Of a DNA stretch of 64,000 nucleotides, positions 1-8,143 are shown piece by piece (position 1 is the stretch's first letter; the number at the start of each line of letters is the position of its first letter). The notes beneath the pieces were generated by a model. That model did no database searches, had not been told where the DNA came from, and saw only the letters and a list, made by a program, of their open reading frames with translations. The stretch is from an uncultured Brevibacillus sp. Lineage in GTDB: Bacteria > Bacillota > Bacilli > Brevibacillales > Brevibacillaceae. The translations under genes were made by a program, and so were the position numbers. The DNA lies in assembly GCF_947502445.1 (NCBI RefSeq), contig NZ_CANMZW010000003.1, forward strand, positions 186,001 through 250,000. Reading direction: 5' to 3'.

Positions 1-808
1 CACATTCTTCGAGCTTCGCGATTTTCTCAGCGGCTGTACCTTTACCGCCGGAGATGATCGCACCAGCGTGGCCCATGCGTTTTCCTGGAGGCGCAGTTTG
101 TCCGCCGATGAAGCCTACAACTGGCTTTTTCATGTTAGCAGCGATCCACTCAGCTGCTTCCTCTTCTGCAGTACCACCGATTTCACCCAGCATGATAACT
201 GCTTCAGTGTCTGGATCTTCGTTGAACATCTTCAGAACATCGATGAACTCCATGCCTTTAACAGGGTCCCCACCGATACCTACAGCAGTGGATTGACCAA
301 TACCGCGAGTAGAAGTTTGGTGTACTGCTTCATAAGTCAAGGTACCAGAGCGGGATACGATACCTACTTTACCTGGAACGTGGATGTAGCCAGGCATGAT
401 ACCGATTTTGCACTCACCTGGAGTGATAACACCAGGGCAGTTAGGTCCCACCAGTTTAGTTTTCTTGCCTTCCATGTAACGTTTTACTTTTACCATGTCC
501 AGAACAGGAATACCTTCTGTGATGCAAATAACCAGATCCAGCTCAGCATCTACAGCTTCCATGATCGCATCAGCAGCGAATGGAGGAGCAACGTAGATTA
601 CGGATGCAGTTGCGCCCGTTTTTTCTACAGCTTCTGCTACTGTGTTGAAAATTGGAATACCGTCAACCTCAGTGCCGCCTTTACCAGGTGTTACACCGCC
701 CACCATTTGTGTACCGTATTCAACGGCTCCGCGAGTGTGGAACAGACCAGTTGCACCCGTAATCCCTTGCGTAATTACTTTTGTATTTTTATTAACGAGA
801 ATACTCAT
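1..808 (-). CDS. sucD: Succinate-CoA ligase alpha subunit, 3' end off the window
   Basis: Alpha subunit of succinyl-CoA synthetase, which couples succinyl-CoA cleavage to nucleoside triphosphate formation in the citric acid cycle. The frame opens at an ATG at 806-808 ([15 protein letters not shown]) and stays open to the window edge, giving about 269 of roughly 300 expected residues. The CoA-binding element GVTPGKGG and the active-site histidine motif [10 protein letters not shown] near the visible C-terminus are both present. It lies 44 bases downstream of sucC on the same strand, the usual sucC-sucD operon. Identity is clear; only the last residues are unseen. Confidence 0.97.
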   Translation of the reverse strand, partial: MSILVNKNTKVITQGITGATGLFHTRGAVEYGTQMVGGVTPGKGGTEVDGIPIFNTVAEAVEKTGATASVIYVAPPFAADAIMEAVDAELDLVICITEGIPVLDMVKVKRYMEGKKTKLVGPNCPGVITPGECKIGIMPGYIHVPGKVGIVSRSGTLTYEAVHQTSTRGIGQSTAVGIGGDPVKGMEFIDVLKMFNEDPDTEAVIMLGEIGGTAEEEAAEWIAANMKKPVVGFIGGQTAPPGKRMGHAGAIISGGKGTAAEKIAKLEEC

Positions 809-852
809 CGCGTAATTTTCCCACCTTTTTTGACGTATCTACTCGCTTATTC

Positions 853-2013
853 TTACTTCACCAAGGATACGATTTTTTCAGCGCCATCTGCCATAGATTC
901 AGCAGCTACGATGTTCAAGCCAGACTCGTTGAGGATTTTCTTACCCAGATCAACGTTAGTACCTTCGAGACGAACTACGAGAGGTTTGTCCAGTTTGATT
1001 TGTTTTGCTGCATTCACTACGCCGTTTGCGATAACGTCGCACTTCATGATGCCGCCGAAAATGTTGACGAAAATACCTTTTACTTTTTCGTCACGGAGAA
1101 TAATTTTGAACGCTTCTGTTACTTTTTCTTCAGTAGCTCCGCCACCAACGTCAAGGAAGTTCGCAGGGTCTCCACCGTAGAATTTCACGATGTCCATTGT
1201 AGCCATCGCCAGACCAGCACCGTTTACCATGCAACCAATGTTTCCATCGAGAGCGATGTAGGACAGGTCGAATTTGGAGGCTTCGATTTCTTTTTCGTCT
1301 TCTTCATCCAGGTCGCGCAGAGCTACGATGTCAGGGTGACGGTAGAGTGCGTTGCTGTCGAAGTTCAATTTCGCATCGAGTGCCATTACTTCGCCGTCGC
1401 CAGTTACAACCAACGGGTTGATCTCAGCGATGGAAGCATCTTTATCAACAAAAGCTTGGTACAAGCTCATCATGAACTTGGCCGCTTTGTTAATGAGTTC
1501 TTTTGGAATATTGATCGCATAAGCCAAGCGACGAGCTTGGAAGCCGTTCAGACCAGTTACTGGATCAACTACTTCTTTGAAGATTTTTTCTGGAGTGTTT
1601 GCTGCTACTTCCTCGATGTCCATACCGCCCTCTTCAGAAGCCATCATTACGACGCTTCCAGTTGCGCGGTCAACTACTACACCTACGTAGTATTCTTTTT
1701 TGATGTCGCAGCCTTGCTCGATCAGAAGACGTTTCACTTCTTTGCCTTCTGGTCCTGTTTGATGAGTAACGAGTACTTTGCCAAGAATTTCACTGGCATA
1801 TGTACGAACTTCATCCAGATTTTTTGCGACTTTTACCCCGCCAGCCTTACCACGGCCACCAGCGTGAATTTGCGCTTTTACTACGTTTACTTGAGTGCCA
1901 AGTTCTTTTGCTGCTTCTACAGCTTCTTCAACTGTGAAAGCTACGCGTCCTTCAGGAACTTTTACACCGTACTGCTTAAGTATCTCTTTACCTTGATACT
2001 CATGAATGTTCAT
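853..2013 (-). CDS. sucC: Succinate-CoA ligase beta subunit
   Basis: Beta subunit of succinyl-CoA synthetase; carries the ATP-grasp nucleotide site and pairs with SucD. The 386-residue product has the normal family length and starts [16 protein letters not shown], the conserved N-terminus. A glycine-rich [10 protein letters not shown] segment near residue 52 and the C-terminal motifs [10 protein letters not shown] and RLEGTN are visible. The start is supported by a GGAGGATGGAGA ribosome site just upstream. First gene of the sucCD operon; the 190 bases upstream show no clear strong promoter to my eye. Confidence 0.98.
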   Translation of the reverse strand: MNIHEYQGKEILKQYGVKVPEGRVAFTVEEAVEAAKELGTQVNVVKAQIHAGGRGKAGGVKVAKNLDEVRTYASEILGKVLVTHQTGPEGKEVKRLLIEQGCDIKKEYYVGVVVDRATGSVVMMASEEGGMDIEEVAANTPEKIFKEVVDPVTGLNGFQARRLAYAINIPKELINKAAKFMMSLYQAFVDKDASIAEINPLVVTGDGEVMALDAKLNFDSNALYRHPDIVALRDLDEEDEKEIEASKFDLSYIALDGNIGCMVNGAGLAMATMDIVKFYGGDPANFLDVGGGATEEKVTEAFKIILRDEKVKGIFVNIFGGIMKCDVIANGVVNAAKQIKLDKPLVVRLEGTNVDLGKKILNESGLNIVAAESMADGAEKIVSLVK

Positions 2014-2201
2014 TCTCCATCCTCCTATGGCAGATAAAGATCGGCAGGCTTTTAGACCGGTATGAAGACTTCTCGTCTCCCCCAGTCTGAAAGCACCACT
2101 ATCAGTGCAACGTTACTATTCTACGACAAAAAATGCAAAAGTGGTAGTGATATGTTGTCTTTATCCTGACCATTAACGACAAAATTCATCAATGAAAACA
2201 C

Positions 2202-3260
2202 TTACTTTCGAAGGTTTTCAAACAATTTCCACACGTTTTGAGTCAGTTCATTGTGAGCATACCATGATTGATCCAGCTTAAAATAGCGTGGATAAAAGAC
2301 AACGGACCGCTCTGAACCATTTACCAAAAATTGCAGTTGAAATTGTTCTTTTCCAGGAACCTCTGGCGACTTCTCCAGTAATGTTCCTTTTTGCAGGAAA
2401 CGCACGGTTTGATGAGCGATTCCTTGCTCAACGGTGGTTTGCGTGACATCCAGCTCGCGGTTTTCTCCCATCATTTCGCCTGTTGCAGTCAAGCGTATAC
2501 GCGTTGTCTTAAACAGTCTCTCCAGCGATTGCTCCTCTGTCTCGCTAGGCGGGAGCCATGTCGTCATTCGCGAAAACAATTGGCCATCTACATGAAAAAG
2601 ATGTTTTTCTCTACCAAAAGGTACCGAGATCAGTGTAGGTGTCAGTACAGTTACCTCAAGTGGTTTTTGTGTCGAATCAACACGAATTTTGTAAGTCGGA
2701 AATAGCGGATACTGCATTGGATTTTTTTCGGTTTCGGGAACGGCGGTATTTAAAACATTTCTGATTTGATCAAGTTCGGTTCCTGCGAGCACAATCGTTT
2801 TGGAAAGGTCATCAGCCGACAGCAGCGCGTTATCGAACTTTTGAGCGAGCAGCCCTTTTCCCGTTTGCTTATGAACCCACTGATAAAAATAAATGGCACC
2901 ATTCCCGCGATAGGTACTTTCTCCAAACTGGCTCGCTTTTTCTCCCACCGTCACAACCAGTGGGGCCAGTTGCTTTCGATATAACACGAGGGTAAATCGC
3001 ACATCCTCTTGCTTGAGCGGTTCCGTCGATAGCTGCAGATCCTGTCCTTGTGTGGGCAGTTCCTTGAGGAAAACAGGCAAATCGAGCACAACCTCCTGTC
3101 CATCCGTGGACATGACCGTTACTTTTTCAACGCCTCCCAGCTCTGTTTCCATCCGATCTCTCATGTCACTTTCAGTAACTTTGCTTCCTTGCGCGCATCC
3201 AGTCATTACCATGCTTGCCACCAAAATACTAAGCAGATAGGCACGTAAAGACGATTTCAT
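2202..3260 (-). CDS. Uncharacterised lipoprotein
   Basis: Predicted lipoprotein of 352 residues, function unknown. The start at 3260 (MKSSLRAYLLS) is chosen over an upstream in-frame start because AAGGAGGTTGCTGC precedes it at ideal spacing. Residues 1-22 form a short basic n-region, a hydrophobic stretch and the lipobox VMTGC, with cysteine 22 as lipidation site. The rest is hydrophilic, with no further membrane segment, so it should sit on the outer face of the cytoplasmic membrane. It follows the AlbA_2-domain gene by 41 bases on the same strand and may be cotranscribed. I recognise no enzymatic motif. Confidence 0.8.
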   Translation of the reverse strand: MKSSLRAYLLSILVASMVMTGCAQGSKVTESDMRDRMETELGGVEKVTVMSTDGQEVVLDLPVFLKELPTQGQDLQLSTEPLKQEDVRFTLVLYRKQLAPLVVTVGEKASQFGESTYRGNGAIYFYQWVHKQTGKGLLAQKFDNALLSADDLSKTIVLAGTELDQIRNVLNTAVPETEKNPMQYPLFPTYKIRVDSTQKPLEVTVLTPTLISVPFGREKHLFHVDGQLFSRMTTWLPPSETEEQSLERLFKTTRIRLTATGEMMGENRELDVTQTTVEQGIAHQTVRFLQKGTLLEKSPEVPGKEQFQLQFLVNGSERSVVFYPRYFKLDQSWYAHNELTQNVWKLFENLRK

Positions 3261-3301
3261 GCAGCAACCTCCTTCGTGTATGCAATCCAATCACGATTAT
3301 G

Positions 3302-4195
3302 CTACAGAAGCCCCAATCGACGGCTAATTTCACTGCCCAGCTTTCGTTTTACGTAGATTTCTCCTATTTGATGAGGGTCCTTGACCACGACCGAGCGATT
3401 GTTCGTGCGTATAACCACGTACTTTTCCCCGTTCTTGTCCAATCCGCAAATCAATTCGGATGCAACCTCTACAAAGATGGCGACAACATATTTCCCTTGT
3501 ACTTTTTGCAAGGAAATTTTAGGAAATGGCGTAAGGAATGGCAGCGTTTTATCCTGTATGTATTGAGTGATAGCCAGGATATACTTATCCGGATCGCCGT
3601 AATGTTCAACTTCATGGTCTACACCGCAAATACTTCCTTCGTCGGTTATACCGAGAAACAAATTTCCATTATTGGAATTGGCAAATGCCACAATCGACTT
3701 GATAATGCCTGTTTTGGATAACAAGAAATCACGCTTGAATTCAATCATGTCATTTTCGCCCAGCTGCGTGGCTACAAGTGGATCATCGACACGTCCAAGA
3801 TAACGAAATCGGCTAATGGCTCCCAATCGATAGACGTACTCTTCGAAAAGGTCTGCCGGCAAGGAAATATCTTCCAGAACTGCATCTGTATTTTGCCATA
3901 GCTTATACGTTTGCGGGGCAAAGCACATATCAAAAACCATGTTCGTTCCTAAGGATCGGATGTTCATCCCAATCGCTGCAGGCTTGGCCGCAATCGGTTG
4001 ATACGGCGGATCACTCTCGACTTCTAGTACCCCTGAATGAAATAAATAATCAAAATAATGGCGCGGTAAGGTTGCCCGCTGTTTTAAAAGCTCTCGTACG
4101 GTTTTAGACCTTCGGCTCTCTTGGTAAAAGTCAAAACGCACAGATTGTTCTTCCAGGTGAGTTACGATAGCTACAAATGAACAAATATGGCGCAT
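3302..4195 (-). CDS. AlbA_2 (Schlafen-type) domain protein
   Basis: A 297-residue protein with an AlbA_2 domain in its C-terminal half: the pattern MIEFKRD, then a helix with SIVAFANSNNGNLFLGI, then TDEGSICGVD is characteristic of this nucleic-acid-binding or ATP-binding fold found in many bacterial regulators. The N-terminal 140 residues match nothing I recognise. Members often carry a DNA-binding tail; here the C-terminus ends soon after the domain (RKLGSEISRRLGLL). A role in regulation or nucleic acid binding is inference only. It is upstream of the lipoprotein gene on the same strand. Confidence 0.75.
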   Translation of the reverse strand: MRHICSFVAIVTHLEEQSVRFDFYQESRRSKTVRELLKQRATLPRHYFDYLFHSGVLEVESDPPYQPIAAKPAAIGMNIRSLGTNMVFDMCFAPQTYKLWQNTDAVLEDISLPADLFEEYVYRLGAISRFRYLGRVDDPLVATQLGENDMIEFKRDFLLSKTGIIKSIVAFANSNNGNLFLGITDEGSICGVDHEVEHYGDPDKYILAITQYIQDKTLPFLTPFPKISLQKVQGKYVVAIFVEVASELICGLDKNGEKYVVIRTNNRSVVVKDPHQIGEIYVKRKLGSEISRRLGLL

Positions 4196-4369
4196 GATTC
4201 CCCTCGTTCTTTTGATTTAGTCACTTGTCATTCATTGGTCATATTTTAACGCAACCCTTTAGGAATTGACTAGTTATTTCTAAATAATGATGGGTCTTAT
4301 GGAACATGTAGCCATTCCTTCTCAGCCATATATTCCGTCTACATTATCGATCGCTTCTTCCCAAAAAGT

Positions 4370-4705
4370 CTATATTTGAAAGGTATGCAGAAGCGTCTGG
4401 AGCTTGATAGAAAATAACATATCCCCTTGAATTTTTAATTTTCCTGTAAGGATAGAAGCAGCCGGATTTAATTGTCCGTTCAACCATTTTAGGAGATCAT
4501 CTTCTGATATCTCGACTCTGCATCCTGCTTCAAGAGTAAAACCTCTTTGATAAGAAGCACGATCATTGGCGAATCTAACTTCAAATTCACCAGCCTCTTT
4601 GCCGTGAAGAGTAATGTGGTATACGGCATTAAATCCAGCAATTTCACTCGGCTTTGAATTTGTATTTATAATAAATTTCGATAAAGCAATTTCCACCTTG
4701 GACAC
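4370..4705 (-). CDS. SCP2 sterol-binding-like protein
   Basis: A 111-residue protein matching the SCP2 lipid-carrier fold. Evidence is the alternating strand pattern from GFNAVYHITL and the C-terminal segment LNPAASILTGKLKIQGDM, close to the family signature in which a G-K-L-K-I/G-D loop borders the lipid tunnel. It probably binds a hydrophobic ligand; substrate unknown. The start is a GTG preceded by a GGGTG-like ribosome site. It stands alone between the AlbA_2 gene and a repeat element. Family assignment is by pattern, so moderately sure. Confidence 0.7.
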   Translation of the reverse strand: MSKVEIALSKFIINTNSKPSEIAGFNAVYHITLHGKEAGEFEVRFANDRASYQRGFTLEAGCRVEISEDDLLKWLNGQLNPAASILTGKLKIQGDMLFSIKLQTLLHTFQI

Positions 4706-4824
4706 CAGAACACCCTGCTTTCATGCACTTGCGAACCAGAATGAATCAAAGCAAAAGTTGCTTGATCAGGCTCACTTTACTTATGGTTCACTATACATAT
4801 ATTAGCATTATTTTCTGCTTGTAC

Positions 4825-4927
4825 ATTAGAAAACTTGGCTTTGCCAAGCCTTTTGGCGCAGGCAGGGCCTTAGTTGCGACTATACTATCTTCCTTAGAAT
4901 TTTAAACTTTCCGATAGTAAAAAAAGA
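4825..4927. repeat. Structured repeat family B, copy 1
   Basis: About 100 bp that recur at 23064-23166 with high similarity. On the minus strand the copy starts at the U-tract of the ybjQ terminator. It has an ACTATC/GATAGT stem, a CGCA/TGCG stem enclosing a conserved AACTAA-GCCCTGCC loop, and ends with CTTGGC-AAA-GCCAAG followed by TTTTC, which looks like a second terminator. No coding capacity. Could be a transposition-derived miniature element or a small RNA; the sequence alone does not decide. Confidence 0.7.
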
Positions 4928-4947
4928 AAGCCGGATATACCCGGCTT
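4928..4947 (-). terminator. Intrinsic terminator of ybjQ
   Basis: AAGCCGG and CCGGCTT form a seven-pair hairpin on the minus strand followed by a run of T interrupted once. The ybjQ stop codon lies inside the distal arm. Confidence 0.85.
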
Positions 4948-5260
4948 ACTTTACACGTACAGCTGTACCCGTCGCAATGACCATCATCATGCCCTCGCGC
5001 AAGGTTTCAAAATCCAAATCTACACCTACAATGGCATTCGCCCCAATGGAACGGGCTTTTTCTTTCATTTCACGAATAGCCATCTCACGCCCTTCTGCGA
5101 GCTTGCTCTCGTACGTACCACTTCGTCCCCCGATAATGTCCGTAATTCCTGCGAGAAAATCACGTACAACGTTTGCGCCCATAATGACTTCTCCACTGAC
5201 AATATCGAGATATTCTTCAATCTCTTTGCCTTGCAATGTGCTAGTTGTTGTAACGATCAT
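4946..5260 (-). CDS. ybjQ: YbjQ/UPF0145 family protein
   Basis: A 104-residue member of the YbjQ (UPF0145) family of small homo-oligomeric proteins of unknown function, often tied to metal or lipid stress. Family hallmarks are the opening [14 protein letters not shown], the [13 protein letters not shown] segment, [11 protein letters not shown] and [13 protein letters not shown], in the expected order; length is typical. Monocistronic, with its stop codon embedded in an intrinsic terminator. A family B repeat follows immediately. Confidence 0.93.
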   Translation of the reverse strand: MIVTTTSTLQGKEIEEYLDIVSGEVIMGANVVRDFLAGITDIIGGRSGTYESKLAEGREMAIREMKEKARSIGANAIVGVDLDFETLREGMMMVIATGTAVRVK

Positions 5261-5418
5261 TTGTTAGCCTCCCGTACTTCAAGTTGTTCTTTTCCATAAG
5301 TATTACGACTGAAGAAGCTACAGGTTGCACTAGACTTTTACACACATCTCGTATTCTCAGCAATCAGTGTATGCATGAAGACATGCACCTATTCCTGTCC
5401 GAAGCACTGATGTAAGAT

Positions 5419-6231
5419 TTATGTAGTAAATGTAGGATAATCATTTTGTATTTTTGCCGCTGAGGATTCCAGACTCGCTTTTTCCATTAAATCTCGCAGG
5501 GAGTATGAAAAAAAATCCGGCTCCTCATACCCATTTACATGGCCGACAGCAGCGGAAATCCTGACGTTTCGTATATGGGTGGGTTGCGTCAGTAATGCAA
5601 TCCCTTTTTGTACCTGATCCTCGTCCGCTGTTGAAATCATGACGAATTCATCCCCCGCATATCGACATAAATGGTCACCTTTCTCAGCCGCGAATGAAGC
5701 AAGGACGGAGGAGTATCTTCGAATAACATCATCACCAAAAGGGTGGCCATGCTTTTTGTTGATCTGACCAAAATCATTTAGGTCGATGAAAAGCAAATGA
5801 AAAGGGATGTTTTCCTTTAAAAACTGCTCACCGACATACTGAATATACGGGGCTTCGTATAGCCCTGTTAACGGATCAATGAATTCAGCAATTTTCACCC
5901 GAACAGCTTCTTTGGTAAGCACTCCTATTAACCGCTCTCCATCCATGATGAGAGCGACCTCGCCATTGTTCTCCTGTAAATAGGAATGCGCTTCCCATAC
6001 ATTTAGATCTGCTGAAAAACGACTCGGATACCCACTCATCGCATCTGCTACGATTCGATTTGGATGCGCGGACAAGACATCGCGGGAGGTAACTACCCCC
6101 ATAACGACTCCGTGATCTATGACAACTAACCAGCGCGTATTATCTTCATTCATCTGCTCCGCCGCATAAGAAACACTTTTGCCAGAGGTAATCGTGCTAA
6201 TGGATGTTGTCATGATTTCGGAGATTGTCAT
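5419..6231 (-). CDS. CBS-pair diguanylate cyclase (AGDEF)
   Basis: A 270-residue soluble protein with two CBS motifs (about residues 1-120) and a GGDEF domain (about 130-265). The CBS pair probably senses a nucleotide. The cyclase domain begins DPLTGLYEAPYI and carries the active variant signature YAGDEFVM, so c-di-GMP synthesis from two GTP is likely. The allosteric RxxD inhibitory site is absent: the equivalent tetrad reads EKGD. The start overlaps the stop of the upstream 118-residue gene by four bases (ATGA), indicating translational coupling. Last gene of an operon headed by an EAL protein. Confidence 0.88.
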   Translation of the reverse strand: MTISEIMTTSISTITSGKSVSYAAEQMNEDNTRWLVVIDHGVVMGVVTSRDVLSAHPNRIVADAMSGYPSRFSADLNVWEAHSYLQENNGEVALIMDGERLIGVLTKEAVRVKIAEFIDPLTGLYEAPYIQYVGEQFLKENIPFHLLFIDLNDFGQINKKHGHPFGDDVIRRYSSVLASFAAEKGDHLCRYAGDEFVMISTADEDQVQKGIALLTQPTHIRNVRISAAVGHVNGYEEPDFFSYSLRDLMEKASLESSAAKIQNDYPTFTT

Positions 6232-6584
6232 AGCAGATCCACCTCACGTTGAATGGAAACCGCTATTTTCAGCTCAGATCGAAGAACCATTGAATCACTG
6301 ATCATGCGTTCTGATTCCTCAAGCACAATTTTCATGAGCAATTTCTCATCCAGCATCTGCAAAAGAGTATTTCGAAGCAAGACCGCCTCAATCTTTGGAT
6401 GATCCATTTTAATTAGCGTAAATTGCTCCGGGGAGAGGGCTTCGGCCATTCTTCTGACCGCTTCCGGACCTATCGGAGCTTTTCGTCCAATAATGAGCAT
6501 GTCTTGCATAGGTGGAACTTCAAATTCGGATATTTTAAGAGAAAGGGTTGCCTTCCTAGAATAAACATTTTTTTCACTGCTCAT
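6228..6584 (-). CDS. Unknown protein between EAL and GGDEF genes
   Basis: A 118-residue soluble protein I do not recognise. It starts at an ATG with a strong GGAGGTATACAT site and is coupled to the next gene by an ATGA overlap. The sequence is mixed alpha/beta by eye, with an acidic middle (LLQMLDEKLLMKIVLEESER), no signal peptide and no membrane segment. Its place inside a two-enzyme c-di-GMP operon suggests a sensor, adaptor or effector for the flanking enzymes; this is inference from context only. Confidence 0.75.
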   Translation of the reverse strand: MSSEKNVYSRKATLSLKISEFEVPPMQDMLIIGRKAPIGPEAVRRMAEALSPEQFTLIKMDHPKIEAVLLRNTLLQMLDEKLLMKIVLEESERMISDSMVLRSELKIAVSIQREVDLL

Positions 6585-6614
6585 ATGTATACCTCCACAT
6601 TCAACACTTGCTTC

Positions 6615-7337
6615 TTAATCGTCCAACAAGCTACCTGGCTTCCCAAACAGGTACCCCTGACCGATTACGACACCAAGTAAAGAAGCACAAACAAAATCCT
6701 CTTCCTCTTCTACGCCTTCAAGAATAAGCTGTGAATCATTTTGGCAAAATTCCACAAACAGTTTTACCGTTTCCTGTTTATCCGTAGAAGTGGACAATTC
6801 GTGAGAGAAAAAACGATCAATTTTAATGTAATCAGGTGATATATCAACAATTTTGCGAAACGTGTTCATTCCTTCACCCACATCGTCTAGCGCAATCAAA
6901 AAACCTCTTTCTTTCAAGTCAGAAATTCTCTCTTTGAAGATGGGATCGTGCCAGATCTCGCCTTCCATGATCGATTCGTTTATTTCCAAAACGATCTGGC
7001 CAATAAAGGGATAATACTCGCGGCTGACTTCTTCAATAAAGAGAGGAAAGGATGCGTCTGTAATTGTCGATGGAAATATGTTGACGAACAACAGATCCCT
7101 TTCATTTTTAGTTGACTGATGAAAAAAGGTAGAAAGGGCATAGTACAGCGATTGCGTGTCGAGTTCTGGTAATTTCCTGCTTTCCTTTGCCAGCTGAAAT
7201 AAGGACTCTGGATTAATCCCTGCCTTACTTCTCAGCAATACCTCATACCCGATTCTCTGTCTTTCGGGGAGATGGCAAATCGGCTGAAATGCGTGATAGT
7301 ATTCTCTTTTTTCAAATAGCTCCGCAATGCTCTCCAT
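6615..7337 (-). CDS. EAL-domain c-di-GMP phosphodiesterase
   Basis: A 240-residue stand-alone EAL domain, predicted to hydrolyse c-di-GMP to pGpG in the cytoplasm. The signature reads EVLLR in place of EALLR. Other metal and catalytic positions appear kept: VNIFPS, LEINES, ALDDVGEGM, YIKIDRFF, LILEGVEEEED and GQGYLFGKP, in the usual order. I chose the start at 7337 (MESIAELFEKREYYHAF) because AAGGAAAACTG precedes it and homology begins there; an in-frame start 19 codons upstream is possible. First gene of the operon; 30 bases separate it from the next. Confidence 0.9.
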   Translation of the reverse strand: MESIAELFEKREYYHAFQPICHLPERQRIGYEVLLRSKAGINPESLFQLAKESRKLPELDTQSLYYALSTFFHQSTKNERDLLFVNIFPSTITDASFPLFIEEVSREYYPFIGQIVLEINESIMEGEIWHDPIFKERISDLKERGFLIALDDVGEGMNTFRKIVDISPDYIKIDRFFSHELSTSTDKQETVKLFVEFCQNDSQLILEGVEEEEDFVCASLLGVVIGQGYLFGKPGSLLDD

Positions 7338-7802
7338 CAGTTTTCCTTTCCCTTTCCTAGCGATTGATGAACACAAAGAAAAAGCTTCTCCCAATTAATG
7401 AGGAGCAACTTATCGCTGCCTGCCCCATGGAGAGTGCTGGAAAACCCAACACGCGTTTTTGAAAAAATAACCATACGAGACGTACTAATTGTTTTTTCTC
7501 ATTGGTTTTTAGGTAAAATTGATTACTCTTTTTTGAGTTTTCGTCGACATTTTATGCCTTTATCCCTATTCATTCGCTAATTTTTTGCAAATTCCTTTCC
7601 ATATCATACTAATTCATCATAAAAAATTGGAAGTTTGACACATGATTATCACTACCATTAATTAGTGAAAAATTCAAAAATATCTTACTGTTATTCCCTG
7701 TATACTCGTTCACAATAAGAACCAAATGACCCGCACTTACGTATAGTATATGTAGAAGAATCTGGTGGGCGATTAACTTTTACGAAAAGAGGACGATGAT
7801 CC
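7338..7802. other. Divergent intergenic region, no gene seen
   Basis: AT-rich spacer between the leftward EAL operon and the rightward chagasin-like gene. A possible rightward promoter is TTGACA near 7636 with TTAATT 17 bases on. I looked for a c-di-GMP riboswitch upstream of the EAL gene and see no convincing one. Confidence 0.4.
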
Positions 7803-8118
7803 ATGTCGATTGTTTCTACCTCTTCGATACATGTATCACCCAGTCATTCTTTTTCCTTGTCACTTGAGGCAAATCTATCTACCGGATATCAATGGCTTTT
7901 ATCGAATCCACTAGATGCGAAATTTCTGGAGCTTGTTTCGACTCACTACACCCCCACCTCTCCCACACCTCGAATCGGCCAAAGTGGTCAGCAGATCTTT
8001 ACTTTTCAGCCATTGCGCACAGGCGTTACCTCAATCGTACTGAAAACTGAAGTATTGTCGCCCTTGGGATGAAAGGGATTGCGCCCATGAACATTTTTAC
8101 GCGGTGACAATAGCGTGA
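7803..8118 (+). pseudogene. Chagasin-like (I42) protease inhibitor, frameshifted
   Basis: The open frame encodes 89 residues with the inhibitor-of-cysteine-protease signature ANLSTGYQW (loop 1) and GQSGQQIFTF (loop 2 region), then stops at 8072. The missing C-terminal block is present one frame on: from 8053 the next frame reads YCRPWDERDCAHEH, matching the family's R-P-W-E loop 3, and ends with a stop at 8116-8118. A one-base insertion near 8052 would explain this. No signal peptide is visible, so the ancestral protein was probably cytoplasmic. The start has an AGAGGACG site. It may be a true pseudogene, a sequencing error or, less likely, a programmed +1 shift. Confidence 0.82.
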
Positions 8119-8143
8119 TACTGCTTATTTAAACAGGCTTGCG

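Noticed and set aside
68..1180. Long plus-strand frame over sucD/sucC
   Set aside because: It runs antisense to two clearly conserved genes and has no recognisable protein features.
1000..2037. 345-codon plus-strand frame antisense to sucC
   Set aside because: Shadow of a conserved gene with biased codons; composition is rich in Cys, Tyr and Phe and unlike a real protein.
7395..7802. Possible c-di-GMP riboswitch near the EAL/GGDEF operon
   Set aside because: No aptamer core could be traced on either strand.
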